Position numbers and translations under genes: made by a program
Notes under the pieces: model-generated
The model's database searches: none
Told to the model about the DNA's origin: nothing
Seen by the model: the letters and a program-made list of their open reading frames with translations, nothing else
In this document: positions 36,192 to 44,427 of the stretch, piece by piece
Layout: every line of letters starts with the position of its first letter
Numbering within the stretch: the stretch's first letter is position 1
From: JANOZM01 sp031429355
GTDB taxonomy: Bacteria > Pseudomonadota > Gammaproteobacteria > Burkholderiales > Burkholderiaceae_E
DNA length: 64,000 nt
Assembly (NCBI GenBank): GCA_031429355.1
Contig: JANOZM010000005.1
Coordinates: 124,001-188,000, forward strand
Reading direction: 5' to 3'

Positions 36192-36430
36192 TAGTGTTCA
36201 CGTGCCCACTGAACTGCTTCGTTAATTAGGTCCGAAGTTTCCGCTTCGTTCATATTGGCGCTGGCGTCTTTGGCCTGTTCTACAGCACGTTCCAAGATGT
36301 ATGACCGAACTGCGGCCTCAATAAAGCGGGAAAGATCGCCTTTGCGGCCGCCGCCTTGAGCGGCAATAAACATGCGCACGGATTGATCCGTGTCTGGTGA
36401 AACCGCAATATTCCAACGAACTGTTTCCAT
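36191..36430 (-). CDS. ribbon-helix-helix antitoxin, second pair
   Basis: 79 residues. VRWNIAVSPDTDQSVRMFIAAQ followed by GDLSRFIEAAVRSYILERAVEQAK fits a ribbon-helix-helix DNA-binding protein whose C-terminal helix would neutralise the PIN toxin. It is first in the operon. An inverted repeat at 36449-36468 overlies its promoter region. Confidence 0.8.
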   Translation of the reverse strand: METVRWNIAVSPDTDQSVRMFIAAQGGGRKGDLSRFIEAAVRSYILERAVEQAKDASANMNEAETSDLINEAVQWAREH

Positions 36431-36448
36431 AATCTTACCGGTGTTTGT

Positions 36449-36468
36449 GTGTATAAGTATTTATACAC
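36449..36468. promoter_or_regulatory. inverted repeat, probable operator of second toxin-antitoxin pair
   Basis: GTGTATAA (36449-36456) and TTATACAC (36461-36468) are perfect inverted arms around GTAT, 19-38 bases upstream of the antitoxin ATG. The site is A/T-rich and overlaps where a promoter would be, as expected for autorepression by a ribbon-helix-helix antitoxin. Confidence 0.65.
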
Positions 36469-36565
36469 TTAAGCATGAGAATATGCAAGATTTTTGGGCT
36501 AATAGCTAATTGTGTAGTCCGCAAGTGCAATTCCAATCAGGCAGAACAAACCTTAGCTTGAGGGG

Positions 36566-36745
36566 ATGCCGAAACTTGCCCCTGCAATCCGTTCTGTAAA
36601 GCCCCAAGCAACTTATAAAAGCCGAAACCCAAATAGCTCGGCCGTTAATAAAACAATCCGTGCACATTTCGAAACTTGGTTAGCGTTGGCTTGTAGCGGT
36701 GGTGCGGTTGGATTTCTTATCCGCAAAAGATTCTCGATATTTTGA
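36566..36745 (+). mobile_element. IS91-like transposase N-terminal fragment
   Basis: A 59-codon frame starts at the ATG at 36566 behind a GAGGG. Its middle part, TYKSRNPNSSAVNKTIRAHFETWLA split here as TYKSRNPNSSAV and NKTIRAHFETWLA, resembles the start of IS91-family transposases, where an R-x-P-x-x-S/T...H-F-E segment precedes the zinc-binding domain. Beyond about 36665 it runs antisense through the AraC gene and is no longer transposase-like. No inverted repeat or remaining element is present, so it is a dead remnant. The call is from remembered family patterns and needs a database search. Confidence 0.55.
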
Positions 36746-37675
36746 AGGTGTAATACCGGTTGCCCGCTTAAATTCGCGGGTAAAGTGGGCTTGATCAGAA
36801 TAGCCGCATAAAAATCCGATCTCGGATACCTCTGTTTTACTTTGCATCAAATAATGCCCGGCTTGTTGCGTTCGAACAGTTGCTTGCAAGTCCGAAAAAG
36901 TAAAACCAAGTTGTTGTAAGTGACGTTGTAAGCTGCGAGTCGAATAGTTTATTTTTTCCGCAACTTGCTCAATTTTAACCGGCTCAATTACTGCATTAGA
37001 TAGATGCTCGACTACCTGCTTGGCGAGTGCTGGTAAATTTGGTGGTGTTAGTTTTTGGGTTTGGGGATAAGCCTTCGCTTCGTATTTGTTCCATCGAATT
37101 TGGCAAACTGCATTTTGATTGTTGTGATGCTTAAAATTGGTTTGGTTTGCGCTATGGCTAAGTTGTTGAAGCGTAGCTTCATCGCAGCGGGGGTACACGT
37201 CCCAATCATTGATAGTTGCTGTTAAGTCAATTGCACCGGTTGCCTCGCACAGTGCCAACAAAACACCTAACACAACCAAACTTTCGGCTAGCAGTGGCGT
37301 GGGGTAGTTGGCTAGTGAGTAGTGTTGCAAAGCCAGTGATTGTTCGGTTTGCTCCAAAACCTGAATGCGATGTCGCGAATGGATATAGCGCTCGAGTTTT
37401 TGCCAACGTTTGATCATTTCAAAAGGTGAAGATGCTGTGCACAAAGCTAAATGCGTTGGCTCTTGAACAAATTGATGGAGTCCTTCACCTAATAAAACGA
37501 GTACGCCTAAGCCCTTTTGTGTAACTGCAGTCTCAAGCAATATGCGTTTGTAGGCGAGTGGTATCTTTGCTCCACTCAGTTTGCTGGAAGGGCTTATTGT
37601 AGGTGGGGTAATTCCTTGTATTTGCATGCCCGCCATTAGCACTCGGCCCATTGCAGCGCTGGCAAAATCACTCAC
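36680..37675 (-). CDS. AraC-family transcriptional regulator
   Basis: 331 residues from a GTG start. The N-terminal part (LGVLVLLGEGLHQF, ASSPFEMIKRWQKLERYIHSRHR) matches the arabinose-binding-type ligand domain of OruR/AraC-like regulators. The C-terminal double helix-turn-helix has YSTRSLQRHLQQLGFTFSDL and IGFLCGYSDQAHFTREFKRATGITPSKYR. The gene lies two bases after the molybdenum hydroxylase large-subunit stop, so it is probably co-transcribed and may control that operon. Its 3' end has been copied to 35702-35757. Confidence 0.9.
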   Translation of the reverse strand: MSDFASAAMGRVLMAGMQIQGITPPTISPSSKLSGAKIPLAYKRILLETAVTQKGLGVLVLLGEGLHQFVQEPTHLALCTASSPFEMIKRWQKLERYIHSRHRIQVLEQTEQSLALQHYSLANYPTPLLAESLVVLGVLLALCEATGAIDLTATINDWDVYPRCDEATLQQLSHSANQTNFKHHNNQNAVCQIRWNKYEAKAYPQTQKLTPPNLPALAKQVVEHLSNAVIEPVKIEQVAEKINYSTRSLQRHLQQLGFTFSDLQATVRTQQAGHYLMQSKTEVSEIGFLCGYSDQAHFTREFKRATGITPSKYRESFADKKSNRTTATSQR

Positions 37676-37677
37676 AA

Positions 37678-39879
37678 TTATTTAACACCTTTAATATGCG
37701 TCGCCACAGCTAATGAGTTTATTGGTAACTGCTGAAGGCGGTAACCGGTTGCCGCGCGAATTGCATTGGCAATGGCGGCACCCGCTGCAACAATAGCCGT
37801 TTCGCCTGCGCCTGTAGGGGGATGATTGTCGTCAATTAAATCAATTGTCATAGGCGGTACTTCAGAAATTACTGGTATTGGGGATTGTGCAAACGAGCCG
37901 GCCTTTACGCCAGCTAAGTTGGCGCTTAGTTGTTCTTTAAGCACCATACCCAGACCCCAAACTAAATTGCCTTCGCATTGCGCTTTTACTTGGTCGGCGT
38001 TAATAACAATGCCGCAATCGTGAACGCACCAAAGGTGTTTAACTTTTACCGTACCGCTTTCTCGATTTACTTCCACATCGGCAACCACCGCTACATAGCT
38101 GGCCGCTTTGTAAATTCCGCAGGCCACGCCTCGCCCAAACAATTTGTCATTTGTTTGTGTTGGGCTGTTAACCCAGCTGGATATTTTTGCGACCTGTCGC
38201 ACTACTTTAGTTAAGCGGGCATCTTGTAAGTTATTTAGCCTAAACTGCAGCGGATCTGTTTTTGCAACAGCGGCACATTCGTCAATCGCTGATTCGATAG
38301 CAAAGGTGTTGGGCGCAGCACCTAAACCACGCCATGGTCCGGTAAAAACGGGCAAACGCACTAGATCAAATTCGCTGCGTTTAGCAGTTGTTTGGTAGAC
38401 TAATTGCGAGCCTCGCGACACCCCGTCATCACCAATTACATCGGTTACTTTTTGCATCCAAGTGGGAAGCACCGCGTTGGTAAACAAAATATGGCTACTC
38501 GCAAACTGATGCCACCATTGATCCAATAAAGCACGGCCCGAGGCATCCTTTTTAAGACGCGCGCGGATGCGATGGCTTGATGGTGGGCGGTGAAACCCCC
38601 ACTGAAATTCTTGCGCTCGTGTCCATTGAATTTTTAAAGCCACGGGTTTGCGGTTGGCTTTATCGTTTGACTGATCGTTAAATAATGCGTGTATTAAGAC
38701 CGCAGTTTCAAGTTCTACGGTGCAAATTGTTTTTCCACCAAATGCGCCGCCAACTCTCATTCCTTGAACGTGTACTTTGCTTTCTGGCAGACCCAATCGT
38801 TTACAAATTACATCGCGTTGATAAAAAACATCTTGCGATCCAACCCATACTTCTAAATCACCTTGTACGTTAAATTGCGCAACACAAGCTCTGGGTTCGA
38901 TCGGCGCGTGCGCCGCCAACGGAACATCAATTTTTAAATCAATATCCCAAGGCAATTCGGTATTGATGTTGTCGGCATGAACCTTGTTACTGAGCCTCTT
39001 GCCTAATTTGGTGCGCGTATCAATATCAACTAATGATTCGACCGTTGTATCAATTTCACTGGGTTGATTGTCGATGTTCCATTGCACATTAAGGGCTGCA
39101 GCAATTTTTTCAAGCGCGCTCGGCGTTTTAGCAATAATGCCTAAACCTAGTGATTGCCCACTAAGCAGCAATGGGCTGTGCACAATAGATACAAAACCGG
39201 TAATAGCGCGCGCTGCCTTTTCATTCCAATTTTCTGGTTGCGATGCCCAATCGGGCGAACCTGGCGCGCGCAAGACACGGCCGTACTTCATGTTCGGCAG
39301 CACGATATCAGCTGCATAAAGCGCTGCGCCGGTAACCATTGCGTGGCCTTGTTCTAGGTGCGGACTTTTGTTTTTAAATGGTGCAGAAAAAGCACGTAAT
39401 GCTGTAATTGGTCTTTCGTTAGGCTTCATAAACGCAGCATCGTTCAATTGGACCTGCGTTAAACCCCGCGCGATTGCCTCGCGTAATGTTGCACAGGCTT
39501 GTGCCAAAGGTAATGCAAAGTCTTTAATCGATTCACTGCCCACTGTTGCCCGAACCCGTGCAAGGCGTGTGTTGTGCAACTGTGCATCGACTTGTTCCCA
39601 TGCAACCCCAAGCTCGGCACAAGCCACTTGTTTTAAGGCAGTCAAAATATTCTGACCCATTTCCACGCGCGGTATAAACAATTGGTAACTGGAACCATCG
39701 AAGCGAATCCAACCAGTAGCGTCGTTTAACTCTGCCCTAGGGCGTTTAGGAATTACTGGTAACGCACAACCCGGAAGAAAGCCGATAGTTAACGCGCCGA
39801 CTCCCGCAATCACACTACCGCGCAATAGGCGGCGGCGTTGCGCTTGTTTTAACACTTTAGTTTCTGCTCCGAGCTTCAT
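37678..39879 (-). CDS. xanthine-dehydrogenase-family molybdopterin-binding large subunit (IorB-like)
   Basis: 733 residues. A twin-arginine signal (RRRLLRG, residues 15-21) suggests export with bound cofactor. The sequence has the split-domain order of isoquinoline 1-oxidoreductase beta subunits and membrane-bound aldehyde dehydrogenases: PRVEMGQNILTALKQVACAELG, RVGGAFGGKT, GPWRGLGAAPNTFAIESAIDE, and the late PPTGAGETAI with the catalytic Glu. It would hydroxylate an N-heterocycle or oxidise an aldehyde in the periplasm. Its start overlaps the small subunit stop by four bases. No FAD subunit is present, consistent with the IorAB type. Confidence 0.88.
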   Translation of the reverse strand: MKLGAETKVLKQAQRRRLLRGSVIAGVGALTIGFLPGCALPVIPKRPRAELNDATGWIRFDGSSYQLFIPRVEMGQNILTALKQVACAELGVAWEQVDAQLHNTRLARVRATVGSESIKDFALPLAQACATLREAIARGLTQVQLNDAAFMKPNERPITALRAFSAPFKNKSPHLEQGHAMVTGAALYAADIVLPNMKYGRVLRAPGSPDWASQPENWNEKAARAITGFVSIVHSPLLLSGQSLGLGIIAKTPSALEKIAAALNVQWNIDNQPSEIDTTVESLVDIDTRTKLGKRLSNKVHADNINTELPWDIDLKIDVPLAAHAPIEPRACVAQFNVQGDLEVWVGSQDVFYQRDVICKRLGLPESKVHVQGMRVGGAFGGKTICTVELETAVLIHALFNDQSNDKANRKPVALKIQWTRAQEFQWGFHRPPSSHRIRARLKKDASGRALLDQWWHQFASSHILFTNAVLPTWMQKVTDVIGDDGVSRGSQLVYQTTAKRSEFDLVRLPVFTGPWRGLGAAPNTFAIESAIDECAAVAKTDPLQFRLNNLQDARLTKVVRQVAKISSWVNSPTQTNDKLFGRGVACGIYKAASYVAVVADVEVNRESGTVKVKHLWCVHDCGIVINADQVKAQCEGNLVWGLGMVLKEQLSANLAGVKAGSFAQSPIPVISEVPPMTIDLIDDNHPPTGAGETAIVAAGAAIANAIRAATGYRLQQLPINSLAVATHIKGVK

Positions 39880-40334
39880 CCACGCTCTCCCGCGACTTGT
39901 TTAATCGCATTGCGAATGCGTTGTTGCGTTCCACAGCGGCATAGATTGCCTTCAAGAGCCGTATCAATTTGTTGATCACTAGGCTTAGGTGTTTTATTTA
40001 AAAGTGCAACTGCCGCCATCACTTGCCCGGCTTGGCAATAGCCGCATTGGGGTACCGCATTTTTAAGCCAAGCTAATTGAACCGGGTGCAACCCGTCTTT
40101 AGAGGCCAGCCCTTCGATTGATGTGACGGCGCGCGTCCCCACAGTCTGAATAGGCACGATACAACTGCGCGTCGCTTGCCCATCAATATGAACGGTGCAA
40201 GCACCACATTGCGCCGTCCCACAACCAAATTTTGTACCCACAAGGCCAAAATGTTCGCGCAGCACATTAAGCAGTGTTTCCTCTTGCCATTCAGGCGCGA
40301 CGGGGCGAAGTTTTGAATTGATAGTGATTTGCAT
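39876..40334 (-). CDS. [2Fe-2S] small subunit of the molybdenum hydroxylase (IorA-like)
   Basis: 152 residues. Two iron-sulfur clusters are expected. Cys38, Cys43, Cys46 and Cys58 form the plant-ferredoxin-type site (FGCGTAQCGACTVHIDG). Cys97, Cys100, Cys132 and Cys134 form the second (CGYCQAGQ and EGNLCRCGTQQRI). It passes electrons from the molybdenum subunit to a carrier. It is the first gene of the operon with the large subunit and the AraC regulator. Confidence 0.93.
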   Translation of the reverse strand: MQITINSKLRPVAPEWQEETLLNVLREHFGLVGTKFGCGTAQCGACTVHIDGQATRSCIVPIQTVGTRAVTSIEGLASKDGLHPVQLAWLKNAVPQCGYCQAGQVMAAVALLNKTPKPSDQQIDTALEGNLCRCGTQQRIRNAIKQVAGERG

Positions 40335-40492
40335 AAAGAACTCCCAGATGGCGCATTATGCAGAATTTGCGGGGTAGGGGTATTGAATAATCGCGCCAAT
40401 TTCTGCGGAGGAATTAGGGCTTTTTGCGTCTTTTTGAGCGAACTTGGTGAAATAGTCGCGACTATCTCGCCAAATTTGGTATTATCGACGGT

Positions 40493-41623
40493 ATGAAACG
40501 ATATTTAGACGAAATTGTAATTCGTGACCTAGAGCGCAAAATGGTTGTTCTGACAGGTCCGCGCCAAGTTGGTAAAACAACTTTATCGCGTCAATTGCTG
40601 GCTGAAGGGCAGCAGGGGCAATATCTAAATTTCGATACAGCTGCCGACAGAAAGGTCATAGTTAACGAGGCATGGGACCCCGCTTCCAAGCTGGTTGTGT
40701 TTGATGAATTACATAAGATGCCTCGTTGGAAAGCTTGGTTAAAAGGCGTTTACGACGGCAAGCCAAACCAGCTTAAAATTTTAGTCACCGGTAGTGCCCG
40801 ACTTGATCTTCTAAAGAAAAGCGGCGACTCGCTAGCTGGGCGATTTTTTGGTTTGCGATTGCATCCAATTAGTGTTGCGGAGTTAAGTCACCAGCACGAT
40901 GTAAGCGCGGACCATGCGTTGACGCTTTTGTTGGCGCGCGGCGGTTTTCCAGAGGCTGCTTTATCACCTAGTTTGGAGCTTAGCGATCGTTGGCGTTTGC
41001 AATATCTAGATGGTTTAATTCGCGAAGACATTTTAGAGTTTTCCAAGCTACACGAAGTAAATACGATGCGTGTTCTTGTTGACCTATTGCGTGAACGGGT
41101 TGGCTCGCCGCTATCGGTAGCATCGTTAGCGCGTGACCTAAGTGCATCCACCACAACGATTAATCGTTACTTACAAGTGCTGGAGGCTTTATATATTATT
41201 TTCACTGTAAAGCCTTGGCATAAAAATATCGCGCGTTCGTTATTAAAAGCACCTAAAGTTTACTTTTACGATACAGGAATGGTTCGTGGAGACGAGGGCT
41301 TACGATTTGAGAATTTGGTGGCAACGCATTTGTTGAAATGGGTTCACTATCAACAAGATGTTTTGGGTAAAGATACCGAGTTGCATTACGTTCGAACCAA
41401 GGACGGTGCAGAAATCGACTTTAGCATTGTCAATGAAAAACAAATAACCCAACTTATTGAGTGCAAGTTAAGTGACACAAAAGTTCATCCAGCGCTCAAC
41501 CGATTTTCGCAGGAATATCCAACAGCAAATTCGGTTCAGTTGGTGAGACATGCAACCCAGTCAATTCACTATCCATCAATTACAATTGAACCCGCCGATC
41601 AGTGGTTAAACAAATTGATTTGA
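40493..41623 (+). CDS. AAA-type ATPase with DUF4143 domain
   Basis: 376 residues. The P-loop GPRQVGKTTL is at residues 21-30, and LVVFDELHKMPRWK is the Walker B region. ILVTGSARLDLLKKSGDSLAGRFF is characteristic of the family. The C-terminal DUF4143 part (about 190-350) ends in ELHYVRTKDGAEIDF...LIECKLS, which resembles a nuclease-like PD-(D/E)xK fold. Function is not established; members occur widely as solitary genes with patchy distribution. Confidence 0.88.
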   Translation: MKRYLDEIVIRDLERKMVVLTGPRQVGKTTLSRQLLAEGQQGQYLNFDTAADRKVIVNEAWDPASKLVVFDELHKMPRWKAWLKGVYDGKPNQLKILVTGSARLDLLKKSGDSLAGRFFGLRLHPISVAELSHQHDVSADHALTLLLARGGFPEAALSPSLELSDRWRLQYLDGLIREDILEFSKLHEVNTMRVLVDLLRERVGSPLSVASLARDLSASTTTINRYLQVLEALYIIFTVKPWHKNIARSLLKAPKVYFYDTGMVRGDEGLRFENLVATHLLKWVHYQQDVLGKDTELHYVRTKDGAEIDFSIVNEKQITQLIECKLSDTKVHPALNRFSQEYPTANSVQLVRHATQSIHYPSITIEPADQWLNKLI

Positions 41624-41630
41624 AAGAGCT

Positions 41631-41647
41631 AGGTATTACCAATACCT
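41631..41647. terminator. small hairpin between convergent ATPase and LysR genes
   Basis: AGGTATT (41631-41637) and AATACCT (41641-41647) are perfect arms with a three-base loop in the 33-base space between convergent stops. There is no T-run, so termination is only suggested by position. Confidence 0.35.
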
Positions 41648-41656
41648 CGGTTGACG

Positions 41657-42556
41657 CTACCATTCATTTCGAACGGTTCGCTCAAGCACCGCAACCAGTT
41701 CGGCACCTTGTTGCGAAATACCCTCGCGGTGCCAGATCCAAGTAGCGAGTTTGCCAAGTTTGGGAAGCGCTTTTGCAAGCGATTGGTTTGCATGGATGGC
41801 TGTGGTAATACCTAACTCGGCATCGCGGCGGATTTGAATGCGCGCCATCGTGCCTAAACCTGCCGCAACTGCTGCGCGAGCGCCCGCTAAACTGGCGGTT
41901 GAATACACGATGCGATACGCGATATTGTTACGCTTTAACGCCTCAAGCGCCAAGTTACGAAATATGCAGGGCGAGTCCAACAAAATAACCGGAATTTCGG
42001 CTTGTACTTCTGGAGCCCAAGAAAAGTTTTTTGCAACTAACCAATCGATTTGCGGTTTGATCAATGGCTTCGCTGGTAGTTGGTTTAATGCGCCCAAAGC
42101 CAATACGATGTCCAATCTCGATTGATTAATTTCTTCAATTAAGGTTTGATTTTTTTCAACTTTGACTTCCAGCCTAACGCGCGGAAATCGCTCCGAGAAC
42201 TTTCTTAATGTAACGGGCAACATGTCTTCGGCATAATCTTGCGGCACGCCCAAGCGCAGGGTACCGTCCGCTTTGTGGCCCTGAAGCTCCATAACTGCCT
42301 CTTGCTGCGCCGCCAAAATTTTACGCGCGTGCGAGACCAACAATAAACCGGCTTCAGTTAACAACATTCGGCGGCCCGATCGGCTAAATAGCGCCAAACC
42401 AAGTTGTTCTTCTAATTTTTTTACTTGTTGGCTAGTAGCTGCTTGCGTTACGTGCATTGAGGCGGCTGCCTGTGCAAACGAGTTGTGGTCGGCTAATGCC
42501 ACCATAGTGCGTAAAGCGTCGGGACTTAAATGTCGAACAGAGATTTCTGAATACAT
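41657..42556 (-). CDS. LysR-family transcriptional regulator
   Basis: 299 residues. The N-terminal helix-turn-helix is SFAQAAASMHVTQAATSQQVKKLEEQLG (read here as SFAQAAASMHVTQAATS followed by QQVKKLEEQLG), with LFSRSGRRMLLTEAG after it. The periplasmic-binding-like effector domain covers residues 95-295. It is divergent from the DUF3455 lipoprotein gene with 94 bases between starts, which is the usual placement of a LysR target; regulation of that gene is inferred. Confidence 0.92.
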   Translation of the reverse strand: MYSEISVRHLSPDALRTMVALADHNSFAQAAASMHVTQAATSQQVKKLEEQLGLALFSRSGRRMLLTEAGLLLVSHARKILAAQQEAVMELQGHKADGTLRLGVPQDYAEDMLPVTLRKFSERFPRVRLEVKVEKNQTLIEEINQSRLDIVLALGALNQLPAKPLIKPQIDWLVAKNFSWAPEVQAEIPVILLDSPCIFRNLALEALKRNNIAYRIVYSTASLAGARAAVAAGLGTMARIQIRRDAELGITTAIHANQSLAKALPKLGKLATWIWHREGISQQGAELVAVLERTVRNEW

Positions 42557-42650
42557 AAGAATAAGTTAACTATTACTTAATAATGTTTAGATTGTTTGCT
42601 GTTTACTCTACCCTCAGAATTAGCGCTTACTCATTTTGAAAGAACTCGAT

Positions 42651-43190
42651 ATGAAAATTTTAACTAGTGTTTCAACTGTTTGTACAGGCGTGCTTTTATC
42701 AGGGTGTGGCGCAATGAATTCAGGTGGCGGCGCTATGACGAATGCGGTCGGTGCCGACAAGCTTGCGCCGCCAGCGGGTGCAAAGTTTGTTAAAAAAGTA
42801 CCAGCAATTGGCGTCCAAATTTATAAGTGCGGCGTTACTAATGGCCAACACGCATGGGTCTTTGTCGCCCCCGATGCCGACTTATTTGACGAGGCCGGCA
42901 AGCGTATCGGTCGTCACGGTGCGGGCCCATTTTGGGAAATGAACGATGGCAGCAAAATAGTTGGAGCGCTTTCGCAGCGCGCTGACGCAACTCGGCCCGA
43001 AGCAATTCCTCATTTGCTGTTAACTACAAAGTCGACGGGTGGAGCTGGGTTGGTTGCAAACGTCGATTATTTGCAAAGGCTAAACACAGTGTCGGGACTT
43101 GCTCCAACTGGCGGTTGCACCGCGTCTGACATCGATAAGCAAGTTCGCATTTATTACACGGCAGACTATTTGTTGTTTACGACAAAGTAG
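42651..43190 (+). CDS. DUF3455 family lipoprotein
   Basis: 179 residues from the ATG at 42651. The signal ends in the lipobox LLSGC (Cys about residue 19). DUF3455 features are GVQIYKCG, HAWVFVAPDADLFD, GRHGAGPFWEMNDGSKIVG and TAGDYLFF-like YTADYLLF. The family's function is unknown; it is exported and common in soil and water bacteria. It is divergent from a LysR regulator. Confidence 0.85.
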   Translation: MKILTSVSTVCTGVLLSGCGAMNSGGGAMTNAVGADKLAPPAGAKFVKKVPAIGVQIYKCGVTNGQHAWVFVAPDADLFDEAGKRIGRHGAGPFWEMNDGSKIVGALSQRADATRPEAIPHLLLTTKSTGGAGLVANVDYLQRLNTVSGLAPTGGCTASDIDKQVRIYYTADYLLFTTK

Positions 43191-43315
43191 GTAGTTGTTT
43201 AAAGAAGACTTGTAAGAGACTTGCGCTAACGGCCCATTGGGTTGTTAGCACTGGTGTATTAAGTATTGCCAATCAATTTAGTACAATTAAAGGAGAAACT
43301 GAGAAAGAAAACTAA

Positions 43316-43666
43316 ATGGCATTTACCGAAATCGAATTGGCGCGAATAAAAAAACTAGTTGGTGGATTTGTTGAGAGCCGACGTCCTCCAGCCCACATTC
43401 GTAAAGAGGTCGACATCGCTTATAAAATTCAAGCGCACAGCATATTAATTTTTGAATTGCGCCAAGTTTGGCAAGGCACCCCTGGCCAAATGATGGAATG
43501 CATGATTGCCAAAGCAACATTTGCACGTACCACTGGTATTTGGAAATTGTTTTGGCAGCGCAGCGATCTGAAGTGGCACGGTTATGAAACAGAAGTTGAA
43601 CTAAAGAACATCGAACAATTCGTTGAAATTATTCAAAAGGACGAAAATAGTTGTTTCTGGGGCTAA
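43316..43666 (+). CDS. DUF3024-like small protein
   Basis: 116 residues, cytoplasmic, no signal or membrane segment. FTEIELARIKKLVGGFVESRRPP followed by IRKEVDIAYKI, and WKLFWQRSDLKWHGYE fit DUF3024, a family without known function. AAAGGAG lies upstream with a long spacing of about 18 bases before the ATG. It is free-standing. Confidence 0.75.
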   Translation: MAFTEIELARIKKLVGGFVESRRPPAHIRKEVDIAYKIQAHSILIFELRQVWQGTPGQMMECMIAKATFARTTGIWKLFWQRSDLKWHGYETEVELKNIEQFVEIIQKDENSCFWG

Positions 43667-43778
43667 GCTTCGCTTGCTTTAGGTTACTAAAAGAGCCCGC
43701 AACGCCAGCCAAGTCAAACGTTTTTTTGATTGGCTCGCAACCCGTTATGGGTGCGATTTCGATTAAAAACATCACCGC

Positions 43779-43946
43779 GTATTGCGCGTGGGTTTTGAAA
43801 AAGGCGTCACTGTGCAGGGTGGCCTGCCTGTAATCGTTACAACCCCCGCACACGGCACTGCTTACGATATTGCAGGGCAGGGCATTGCTAACGTCGGCGC
43901 GATGCGTAACGCGTTTAATTTGGCTTGTAGTATGGCTGGCGGTTAA
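43779..43946 (+). pseudogene. C-terminal remnant of a PdxA-type dehydrogenase
   Basis: The frame ending at 43946 encodes VLRVGFEKGVTVQGGLPV then IVTTPAHGTAYDIAGQGIAN and VGAMRNAFNLACSMAGG. This matches the end of 4-hydroxythreonine-4-phosphate dehydrogenase (PdxA or its PdxA2 relatives), including the HGTAYDIAG motif. There is no start and the frame closes upstream, so the rest of a gene of about 330 codons is missing. The flanking 43667-43975 stretch holds no other gene. Confidence 0.75.
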
Positions 43947-43975
43947 ACTGGCGGTTTGGAAATTCTTTGGGGGCT

Positions 43976-44359
43976 ATGATGCTTCGAGGAAGTTGTTTGT
44001 GCGGGCAAGTCCATTTTAAAGTCAACGGGGCCTTAAGTTCCCCCACGGCTTGTCATTGCATTCAATGCCGCAAACAATCGGGTCATTACTTTGCTTCGGC
44101 AAACGTCAATAAATCAGACTTGGAATTGACGGGAGCCGAGCATCTCTCTTGGTATCACGCCTCCGAAAAAGTACGGCGCGGGTTTTGTTCAAAATGTGGT
44201 TCGTGGATGTTTTGGGAGCCAATACACCGCGACTGGACCTCGATTTCCTTGGGTGTTTTTGATGGCGCAACTAGCGTGAAGTTAGAGCAACATATATTCG
44301 TAGCAAACAAAGGTGATTATTACGAAATTGCGGATGGGCTCCCTCAAAAGGCGCAATGA
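43976..44359 (+). CDS. GFA/CENP-V-family zinc protein
   Basis: About 127 residues from the ATG at 43976 (a second ATG follows at 43979). Zinc ligands are visible: GSCLCGQVHF, then CHCIQCRKQSG, then GFCSKCGSWMFWEP. The family is named after a glutathione-dependent formaldehyde-activating enzyme, but most members have no proven activity. The ribosome site is G-rich (TTGGGGGC). Confidence 0.88.
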   Translation: MMLRGSCLCGQVHFKVNGALSSPTACHCIQCRKQSGHYFASANVNKSDLELTGAEHLSWYHASEKVRRGFCSKCGSWMFWEPIHRDWTSISLGVFDGATSVKLEQHIFVANKGDYYEIADGLPQKAQ

Positions 44360-44427
44360 TGAAAACTGCTCTAATCAACCAAATTAGTTGCGGTGTAGCA
44401 AATCTATGATCCAGTTTAGAATGTCGG

